Shown: positions 1 through 5,110 of the stretch, piece after piece | Layout of the letters: each line of letters opens with the position of its first letter | Position numbering within the stretch: the stretch's first letter is position 1 | Assembly: GCA_034003955.1 (NCBI GenBank) | Contig: JAVEXO010000087.1 | Location: 1-6,430, forward strand | Direction of reading: 5' to 3' | Source: SZUA-370 sp034003955 | Lineage (GTDB): Bacteria; Spirochaetota; Spirochaetia; Treponematales; UBA12059 | DNA length: 6,430 nucleotides | Position numbers and translations under genes: made by a program | Notes under the pieces: model-generated | The model's input: only the letters and a program-made list of their open reading frames with translations | Databases searched by the model: none | Told to the model about the DNA's origin: nothing

Positions 1-303
1 ATGGGTGTGTATGACGCAGTTAACGTCTTGTCTGGCGTTCATGATGCCTATATGGAAGCGGTATTCAATCGTTGGCTTCCTATGTCCTTCTATCAGTTCA
101 TAGTCACCGTTGAATACGACAACATCTTCCTTTGTTATGTCTGCATACCTCATGCCAGACGGTTTCACATAGATAAGATTGGTCTCTGGATCACGTATGC
201 TCACGTTGCCCCAGGTTCCTACCGTCAGATGCTCGGCAACCATCTGGTTCCCACCTGACACGACCATCTCCTTATACGTGTCTCGTACTCCCGATGCATT
301 CAT
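1..303 (-). CDS. Class II aldolase family protein (FucA/AraD fold), 5' part only
   Basis: This is the N-terminal 101 residues of a class II (zinc-dependent) sugar-phosphate aldolase/epimerase; the rest lies beyond base 1. Seen: a GTWGNVS phosphate-binding segment at residues 29-35, KPSGM at 47-51, RKPTIEYRFH at 75-84, and VIHTH at 97-101, whose His99 and His101 match the first two zinc ligands of the family. Glu80 sits where E. coli fuculose-1-phosphate aldolase has its catalytic Glu73, whereas ribulose-5-phosphate 4-epimerases have Asp in an SSDTPTH context. This favours an aldolase, although GTWGNVS is epimerase-like. The start ATG overlaps the upstream stop as ATGA, with GAGGGA (310-315) six bases ahead, so translational coupling is likely. 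By context I infer cleavage of 5-methylthioribulose- or 5-deoxyribulose-1-phosphate to DHAP plus an aldehyde (Ald2-like). The alternative is the dehydratase MtnB, less likely because the aldolase-type motif is present. Confidence 0.85.
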   Translation of the reverse strand, partial: MNASGVRDTYKEMVVSGGNQMVAEHLTVGTWGNVSIRDPETNLIYVKPSGMRYADITKEDVVVFNGDYELIEGHRKPTIEYRFHIGIMNARQDVNCVIHTH

Positions 304-1148
304 GTGCTTTCCCTCATTCCTTGGTCTTCATCAATATGCTCTAAAAATCCTCTAATGAGGGAAGAGAAGCTATCCTTGACCCGTTGTGTTATTTCAAACA
401 CCTCTTCCTCCGTCACCTTCTGGTCTAAGACACCCGCAGCCATGTTGCTTATGCAGGAGACTCCAACAACCCTTAAGCCACAGTGGTGGGCCGTAATGGC
501 CTCAGGAACCGTAGACATGCCCACGGCATCGGCTCCAAGGGCACGGAGCATCCGTATCTCTGCGGGTGTCTCAAACGAGGGACCTGTCATCCAGGCATAC
601 ACGCCGCTACGGCACTCTATGCCATTTTTCTGGGCAACCTTGCGCACTATGTCGCTGAGGCTCCTGTCATAGAGCCTACCCATATCAGGGAATCTGGTGC
701 CCAGGCTTGGGTCATTAGGCCCGCGCAAAGGATTCTGCCCTGTCATGTTTATATGATCACTGAGTATCATGAGGTTACCCGGCTTGAATGACAGGTTGAT
801 GCCACCCGCTGCGTTTGTAATGACGATGTTCTTCACGCCAAGCTCATGCATGACTCTAACAGGAAAGGCAATGCTCTCCATGTCGTAGCCTTCGTAGTAA
901 TGGAAACGGCCACCCATCACCAGGACATCCCTGTCCTGGAGTCTGCCAAGGGTCATCACACCGGCATGTCCAGGAGCCGTAGATACAGGAAAGTATGGTA
1001 TGTCCCCATAGGGAATCCTGATGGCATCACTCAGCTCATCGGCCAGCATGCCAAGGCCTGAACCAAGAATGAGTGCGGTATCTGGACTGCTCTTCATGAC
1101 GCTCTTGATGTACTGCCCTGCGGCACGAATCTTTAGCTTCTGTTCCAT
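300..1148 (-). CDS. punA: Purine nucleoside phosphorylase, trimeric type; probable methylthioinosine/5'-deoxyinosine phosphorylase
   Basis: A 282-residue cytosolic member of the PNP/MTAP (type I, homotrimeric) family, of normal length. It uses phosphate to cleave a purine nucleoside to free base and ribose-1-phosphate. Visible motifs: LGSGLG at 28-33 and GRFHYYEGY at 80-88 (both phosphate site), ITNAAGGIN at 110-118, GPSFETPAE at 189-197, GMSTVPE at 210-216 and SCISNMAAG at 231-239. Glu193 and Asn235 align with human PNP Glu201 and Asn243, the pair that selects 6-oxopurines; MTA phosphorylases have Asp instead of that Asn. Human His257, which binds the ribose 5'-OH, aligns with Glu247 here. 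Lying 23 bases after the deaminase gene, it most plausibly acts on the deaminated product (methylthioinosine or 5'-deoxyinosine), giving hypoxanthine and a 5-substituted ribose-1-phosphate for MtnA. Ordinary inosine/guanosine phosphorolysis remains possible. An AGAGG stretch about ten bases upstream supports the chosen start. Confidence 0.93.
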   Translation of the reverse strand: MEQKLKIRAAGQYIKSVMKSSPDTALILGSGLGMLADELSDAIRIPYGDIPYFPVSTAPGHAGVMTLGRLQDRDVLVMGGRFHYYEGYDMESIAFPVRVMHELGVKNIVITNAAGGINLSFKPGNLMILSDHINMTGQNPLRGPNDPSLGTRFPDMGRLYDRSLSDIVRKVAQKNGIECRSGVYAWMTGPSFETPAEIRMLRALGADAVGMSTVPEAITAHHCGLRVVGVSCISNMAAGVLDQKVTEEEVFEITQRVKDSFSSLIRGFLEHIDEDQGMREST

Positions 1149-1171
1149 CTCTTGTAACCTCTCGTGCTCTA

Positions 1172-2476
1172 TCAGTGTAAAAAACTAGTGTTGCCTGTCA
1201 GACGGGCGGCGCTCTCCTGAGCCTTCAGGCAGACTTCATGCTCATCAACCTTTATGAGCATTCGATCTTTCAAGAGTAGCTCTCCGTTACAGATAACCGT
1301 CTTGACGTCTGATGCCTGAGCCGCGTAGACGAGGGCCGCAGTAGCACTGCTTCTAGGATAGAAGTGTGGAGCGCTTGTATCGATGAGTATGATGTCTGCC
1401 TTCTTGCCAACCCGCAGGCTCCCAATGGACTCGTCGAGCCCCAAGGCTTGTGCGCCACCGATAGTAGCCATACGAAGCGCCGTGTAAGCCGAAACGACCG
1501 TGGGATCCTCTGCAAGGCCCTTGTTGACCAAGGCGGCCAGATTCATCTCCTCGAACATGTTGAGGTTGTTGTTAGACGCCGCACCATCGGTGCCCAGTCC
1601 CAGCTTAACACCGGATTCAAGAAGGCGGGCAACCGGCGAGAAGCCGTTGCCCAGCTTGAGGTTGCTGGTGGGGTTGTTGACGACACCCACACCCTTGTCT
1701 TTTAATAGTCCTATGTCGTCATCATCGAGGTGAACACAGTGGGCGGCGTAGGTATGTCTTGTAAAAAGCCCAATATCGTTGACGTGAGCCACGGGGCTCT
1801 TGCCGTACAGCTTCCTACAGTCGTCTACTTCCTTGCGACTCTCAGACAGATGCATGTGTATGCTGGTATCCAGTTCTTCTGAGAGGCGAATGCATTTCTC
1901 CAGGTATTCTGGAGCGCAGGTGTACACGGCATGAGGGCCTATGTCCACACTGATTAGCCCAGAACCCCGGCCGTGCCAGTCATGGTGTAGCTGGCGGCTC
2001 TGCTCGAGCTTTACCAGGTCTCCAGGGCCGTCAAACACGAGCCCGCGCGTCAACTTGGCCCTGAGGCCCGAGCGAACCGTAGCTTCTGCTACCGCGTTCA
2101 TGTTGAAGTACATGTCGGCGAAGCAGGTGACGCCACCTCTCACCAGTTCGGCCAGGCTGAGCATGGAACCATCGTAGACGAGTTGATCGTCCAGTTTGGC
2201 TTCTATGGGCACAATGCGCTCGAAGAGCCAGGTCCAGAATGGCAGATCGTCGGCATAGTGCCTCATAAGGCTCATAGCCAGATGGGTGTGTGCGTTTACG
2301 AGGCCTGGCATGACTATGCATCCTGAGGCGTCTATTTCGCTGTCGGTATTAAAACCATCGGGTTCTTGGCCTATGAATGCTATGTCCTGACCATCGATGC
2401 CAATGTCGCCCAATAGTAGTTCCGGTTCAAGTCCTTCCATGGTCAATATGGTTCCGTTACGTAGTATTGTTTTCAT
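1172..2476 (-). CDS. mtaD: 5'-methylthioadenosine/S-adenosylhomocysteine deaminase
   Basis: A 434-residue metal-dependent amidohydrolase of the TRZ/ATZ and MTA/SAH deaminase family, full length. It hydrolyses the 6-amino group of MTA, SAH or 5'-deoxyadenosine, releasing ammonia and the inosine analogue. Order of parts: an N-terminal beta-sandwich (about 1-55), a TIM barrel opening with PGLVNAHTH (57-65), and a C-terminal strand region ending near GKKADIILID. Metal and catalytic residues in the usual places: His63 and His65, His209 and Glu212 in HMHLSES (207-213), His246 in AAHCVH (244-249), and Asp297 in LGTDGAASNNN (294-304). His182 in PHAVYTC matches a substrate-contacting His of the Thermotoga enzyme TM0936. 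The GAAAGG ribosome site (2487-2492) overlaps the stop codon of the preceding lyase gene, so coupled translation is likely. Guanine deaminase and chlorohydrolase relatives are less likely given these motifs and the operon. Confidence 0.94.
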   Translation of the reverse strand: MKTILRNGTILTMEGLEPELLLGDIGIDGQDIAFIGQEPDGFNTDSEIDASGCIVMPGLVNAHTHLAMSLMRHYADDLPFWTWLFERIVPIEAKLDDQLVYDGSMLSLAELVRGGVTCFADMYFNMNAVAEATVRSGLRAKLTRGLVFDGPGDLVKLEQSRQLHHDWHGRGSGLISVDIGPHAVYTCAPEYLEKCIRLSEELDTSIHMHLSESRKEVDDCRKLYGKSPVAHVNDIGLFTRHTYAAHCVHLDDDDIGLLKDKGVGVVNNPTSNLKLGNGFSPVARLLESGVKLGLGTDGAASNNNLNMFEEMNLAALVNKGLAEDPTVVSAYTALRMATIGGAQALGLDESIGSLRVGKKADIILIDTSAPHFYPRSSATAALVYAAQASDVKTVICNGELLLKDRMLIKVDEHEVCLKAQESAARLTGNTSFLH

Positions 2477-2491
2477 GGGCGGACAACCTTT

Positions 2492-3664
2492 CTATGCCTG
2501 AGCCAGGATGGCGTTTAGTTCAGAGAGTATATCATCTATATCCTCGAGACCCACTGAAATCCGTATCATGCTCTCGGTCAAGCCAAACTCCTTGAGACGC
2601 TCGTGATCGTAGCCACGGTGGGTCATGGCCGCAGGCAGTTGTATCAGTGTCTCGCAGTCGCCAAGGCTAACCGCCAGTTTAAAAAGTAGAGTAGCGTTGA
2701 CGACGCGCTTGGCGGCCTCCAGCCCGCCTTTTACCTCGAAACTAATAATGGCGCCAAATCCGCTCATCTGAGAGGCGGCGACGTCATGGCAATCGGAGTC
2801 TTCAAGCCCAGGATAGTACACGTGCGATACCTTGGGGTGTTTTTTAAGATACGTGGCCACTGCCTTCGCATTAAACTCGTGCTGCCGCATGCGCAGCCCC
2901 AGGGTCTTTAGGCCGCGCAAGAGAAGCCAGGCATTAAAGGGGCTCAAGACGCCGCCAAACTCGCACATGTAGTCGAATTTGAGACTCTGCAGGTACTCCA
3001 TGTCACGGGAAATGGCGACACCAGCGACGACGTCTCCGTGTCCGCATAGATACTTGGTAGCGCTGTGCACGACGACATCGGCGCCCAGTTCAAGCGGGCG
3101 CTGGAAGTACGGCGTGGCGAAGGTGTTGTCTATGACAACCTTGATGCCGCGCGGCCTGGCAAATGCGCAGACGCGCTTGATGTCTATGACGCTCAGGTTT
3201 GGGTTACTGGGGCTCTCGAAGTAGATGACCCTGGTATGATCGTCTACTAGAGCCGCGAGCTCAGTTTCCTTCTGGAGGTCGGCTATCTTGTAGCCTATAT
3301 CGTATTTTGGCAGCACCTTTGTAACGACGCTATAGGACGATCCGTACAGGGTTCTATGGACCAGGACATTATCACCGGGGCGGAGTAGAGAGAATAGCAC
3401 CGAGCTTATGGCGGCCATACCCGAGGCGAATGCTACGGCACCTACTCCGTTCTCCAGTGAAGCCATCCTTTCTTCAAAGAGCCTCAGCGTGGGGTTATTG
3501 CCTCTGGTATAGACATAGTCGTCGCTTTTAAAGCTCATAACGGCGTCAACCTTGTCGGTATTATCGAATGTAAAAGCCGATGTCATGTAGATGGGTGGGT
3601 TGAGGGCATTATCCGGGTTGGCCTTTGGCCCACAGGCATGAATGGCCTTCGTGTCGAATTGCAT
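2492..3664 (-). CDS. PLP-dependent Cys/Met metabolism enzyme, probable methionine gamma-lyase
   Basis: A 390-residue fold-type I transsulfuration enzyme (Cys/Met metabolism PLP family), of normal length. Seen: YTRGNNPT (52-59), whose Tyr52 and Arg54 reach the neighbouring subunit's PLP phosphate; SGM at 81-83; Tyr107 stacking on the cofactor; Asp179 for the pyridine nitrogen; SATKYLCGHGD (201-211) with the PLP lysine Lys204; and Arg368 in IRISVG for the substrate carboxylate. SLGDCETL (333-340) resembles the SLGDAETL of methionine gamma-lyases more than the SLGGVESL of cystathionine enzymes. However, the Cys of LYGC that methionine lyases use for specificity is Ser109 here. The likely reaction is methionine (or homocysteine) to thiol, 2-oxobutyrate and ammonia. 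Alternatives are cystathionine gamma-lyase or O-acetylhomoserine sulfhydrylase, the latter letting methanethiol be reassimilated. It lies 52 bases after mtnA and 15 before mtaD, inside the operon. Confidence 0.92.
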   Translation of the reverse strand: MQFDTKAIHACGPKANPDNALNPPIYMTSAFTFDNTDKVDAVMSFKSDDYVYTRGNNPTLRLFEERMASLENGVGAVAFASGMAAISSVLFSLLRPGDNVLVHRTLYGSSYSVVTKVLPKYDIGYKIADLQKETELAALVDDHTRVIYFESPSNPNLSVIDIKRVCAFARPRGIKVVIDNTFATPYFQRPLELGADVVVHSATKYLCGHGDVVAGVAISRDMEYLQSLKFDYMCEFGGVLSPFNAWLLLRGLKTLGLRMRQHEFNAKAVATYLKKHPKVSHVYYPGLEDSDCHDVAASQMSGFGAIISFEVKGGLEAAKRVVNATLLFKLAVSLGDCETLIQLPAAMTHRGYDHERLKEFGLTESMIRISVGLEDIDDILSELNAILAQA

Positions 3665-3671
3665 CGATTCG

Positions 3672-3680
3672 CTCCTTTTT
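3672..3680 (-). promoter_or_regulatory. Strong ribosome binding site for the lyase gene
   Basis: On the minus strand the sequence reads AAAAAGGAG, followed by seven bases and then the ATG at 3664. It is the best Shine-Dalgarno match in the operon. It lies in the 52-base gap after mtnA, so this gene can be translated independently of the one before it and fixes the lyase start at 3664. Confidence 0.75.
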
Positions 3681-3716
3681 AGCTATGCACGTATCATCTC
3701 TTAGAAAAGAACAATC

Positions 3717-4757
3717 TCATCGAACGAGCCTATTGATGGCATCATCAAACGGAGGATACAAGATTCCCTGTTCGGTGACTATCGCAGTGATATTATCAGA
3801 GGGAGTCACGTCGAAGGCAGGGTTGTAGACGCGCACCCCACTCGGCGCTATCTGCACTCCTGCTACATGGGTCACTTCCTCCGGGCCGCGCTCCTCTATG
3901 ACTATAGACTCCCCAGCTGGGCATGAAAAGTCTATTGTCGACACAGGGGCTGCAATATAGAACGGCACACCATAGCGTTTAGCAACCACAGAGAGCATGA
4001 ATGTGCCTATCTTGTTAGCCGTGTCACCATTTGCGGCTATACGGTCGGCCCCGACGACGACCAGGCTTATCTTGCCGTCCCGTAACAGGGTCGCGGCTAC
4101 ATTGTCGGCTATGAGCGTGACGGGTATCCCCTCTTCCATCAGCTCCCAGGCAGTAAGCCGTGCCCCCTGGAGACGGGGTCTGGTCTCGTCGGCAAAGACA
4201 GAGATGCCTTTGCCGGCTCGATGTGCAGCGCGCACCATTCCCAGTGCCGTGCCCATGCCAGGAACGGCTAGGGAGCCCGTGTTGCAGTGAGTCAGGATGG
4301 TTGCGCCTGCCGGTATCAACTCTTTGCCGTAGCTAGAAAGCCTCTCGCTCTTGGCAATATCCTCGGCAAGGATGGCGTCGGCCTCTTTTCGCAACACCAT
4401 ACAAGCAGCGTCTATCGTGCCTGCCTTAGTAGAATCAAGAGAAAGTCTCATCCTATCGATAGCCCACATGAGATTGACGGCCGTTGGTCTGGTTGCGTTC
4501 AAGCTAGCAAGCGCGCTTTCCATCCTGGCATAAAACTCGTTGCCAGAAAGCCCACGGTACTGATTTGCAGCCAAGACTACGCCATACGCCGCCGCGGCCC
4601 CTATCGCCGGAGCTCCCCTGACGACCATGTCCTGTATGGCAAATTCGCACTCTTTGAGCGTACTGCACTCGAAGAAGCAGTACTCCCCGGGTAATTTCCG
4701 CTGGTCGATTAGCCGCAGACGATCTGCCTTGAATTCCATCGCTATTATTGTTGGCAT
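3717..4757 (-). CDS. mtnA: S-methyl-5-thioribose-1-phosphate isomerase
   Basis: A 346-residue member of the eIF2B-like/MtnA isomerase family, of full length. It converts 5-methylthioribose-1-phosphate (an aldose phosphate) to 5-methylthioribulose-1-phosphate; bacterial homologues also take 5-deoxyribose-1-phosphate. Diagnostic motifs: VRGAPAIG (46-53), ATRPTAVNL (88-96), THCNTGSLA (156-164) holding the catalytic Cys158, FADETRPRLQGARLTAWEL (188-206), and VVVGADRIAANGDTANKIGT (233-252) with the catalytic Asp238. The first ATG is preferred over Met7 because GAGG lies ten bases upstream of it and nothing comparable precedes Met7. It is the first gene of the minus-strand operon and faces the divergent AT-rich spacer. 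No MTR kinase is adjacent, so its substrate presumably comes from the phosphorylase encoded downstream. Related ribose-1,5-bisphosphate isomerases exist, but the context points to MtnA. Confidence 0.96.
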   Translation of the reverse strand: MPTIIAMEFKADRLRLIDQRKLPGEYCFFECSTLKECEFAIQDMVVRGAPAIGAAAAYGVVLAANQYRGLSGNEFYARMESALASLNATRPTAVNLMWAIDRMRLSLDSTKAGTIDAACMVLRKEADAILAEDIAKSERLSSYGKELIPAGATILTHCNTGSLAVPGMGTALGMVRAAHRAGKGISVFADETRPRLQGARLTAWELMEEGIPVTLIADNVAATLLRDGKISLVVVGADRIAANGDTANKIGTFMLSVVAKRYGVPFYIAAPVSTIDFSCPAGESIVIEERGPEEVTHVAGVQIAPSGVRVYNPAFDVTPSDNITAIVTEQGILYPPFDDAINRLVR

Positions 4758-4766
4758 CGGTCAGGT

Positions 4767-4772
4767 ACCTCG
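4767..4772 (-). promoter_or_regulatory. Ribosome binding site deciding the mtnA start
   Basis: The minus strand reads CGAGGT here, with its GAGG core ten bases ahead of the ATG at 4757. The in-frame Met seven codons in has no purine-rich site before it, so this site favours the longer 346-residue product. Confidence 0.5.
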
Positions 4773-4789
4773 CTTGGTTGATACTGAAG

Positions 4790-4822
4790 TTTATACTATT
4801 TAGCAAATAATAATCCAGTTAA
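4790..4822 (-). promoter_or_regulatory. Possible sigma-70-type promoter of the mtnA operon
   Basis: Reading the minus strand toward mtnA, TTAACT (4822-4817) and TAGTAT (4798-4793) are separated by 18 bases and make a weak -35/-10 pair. An overlapping TATAAA (4795-4790) is an alternative -10. The resulting leader would be only about 25-30 bases, too short for a SAM riboswitch. The region is AT-rich, so chance matches are likely. The call rests mainly on position upstream of the first gene of the operon. Confidence 0.3.
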
Positions 4823-5028
4823 TTACGGGTAAGCCTGGCAACTCTATAACGTTACATATACAAACCATGATTTAGAGAAAATCAATTCAAAATAGTTTTT
4901 AGTTATCATACCACAACTATACCTATTGCTAATTTCAATCTAAAATTATTTAAATTAAAAATATATAGCCTATTAATTAGTACACTTTTAAAATACTATT
5001 GGTACTTATCCAATCATGCATACACCAC

Positions 5029-5047
5029 AGTGCCAAATAAAGGCACT
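5029..5047. repeat. Inverted repeat, 6-base arms around a 7-base loop
   Basis: AGTGCC (5029-5034) and GGCACT (5042-5047) are perfect complements separated by the A-rich loop AAATAAA. The arms are GC-richer than anything around them. It could be an operator, or a weak hairpin in the leader of the ATPase gene that starts 63 bases further on. There is no T-run on either side to make it a clear intrinsic terminator. Confidence 0.5.
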
Positions 5048-5061
5048 CTACAATATTAAAA

Positions 5062-5074
5062 ATGGTTAAACCAT
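5062..5074. repeat. Short palindrome upstream of the ATPase gene
   Basis: ATGGTT-A-AACCAT is a perfect 13-base palindrome with a single central base, ending 36 bases before the ATPase start codon. Size and position suit a dimeric repressor site, but a palindrome this short can arise by chance in AT-rich DNA, so an operator role is only inferred. Confidence 0.4.
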
Positions 5075-5110
5075 CTATGCTTACAACAATTATACAAGTA
5101 TAGTAAAAGC

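Larger units (their letters stand above)
4801..5110. other. AT-rich divergent intergenic spacer without a gene
   Basis: Between the start of mtnA and the plus-strand ATPase gene lies a non-coding stretch whose GC content over 4861-5100 is 61 of 240 bases by hand count, far below both flanks. I found no reading frame with a credible start, no tRNA-like cloverleaf and no riboswitch consensus. It holds two short perfect inverted repeats near its right end and an 11-base direct repeat (AAAATACTATT at 4990-5000, with a second copy at 5123-5133 inside the ATPase gene). It probably carries the divergent promoters of both transcription units, but the right-hand one could not be placed with confidence. 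Confidence 0.6.

Noticed and set aside
1..258. Plus-strand open frame of 85 codons at the left edge
   Set aside because: The opposite strand encodes recognisable class II aldolase motifs (GTWGNVS, EYRFH, HTH) over the same bases; the plus-strand product resembles nothing and is a shadow.
1..303. MtnB (methylthioribulose-1-phosphate dehydratase) as the identity of the partial gene
   Set aside because: Not fully excluded, but the visible part has the fuculose-aldolase-like EYRFH segment and no mtnC/mtnD partner is in view, so an aldolase is the better reading.
3665..3716. Intrinsic terminator or internal promoter in the gap between mtnA and the lyase gene
   Set aside because: There is no stem-loop with a T-run in the direction of transcription and no credible -35/-10 pair; the gap holds mainly a good ribosome binding site.
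4287..4694. Plus-strand 135-codon open frame inside mtnA
   Set aside because: It is antisense to strongly conserved MtnA sequence; the length comes from GC-rich codon structure rather than a gene.
4758..4860. SAM riboswitch or other structured leader for the methionine-related operon
   Set aside because: I found no SAM-I-like or SAM-II-like conserved core, and the plausible promoter leaves a leader of only about 25-30 bases.
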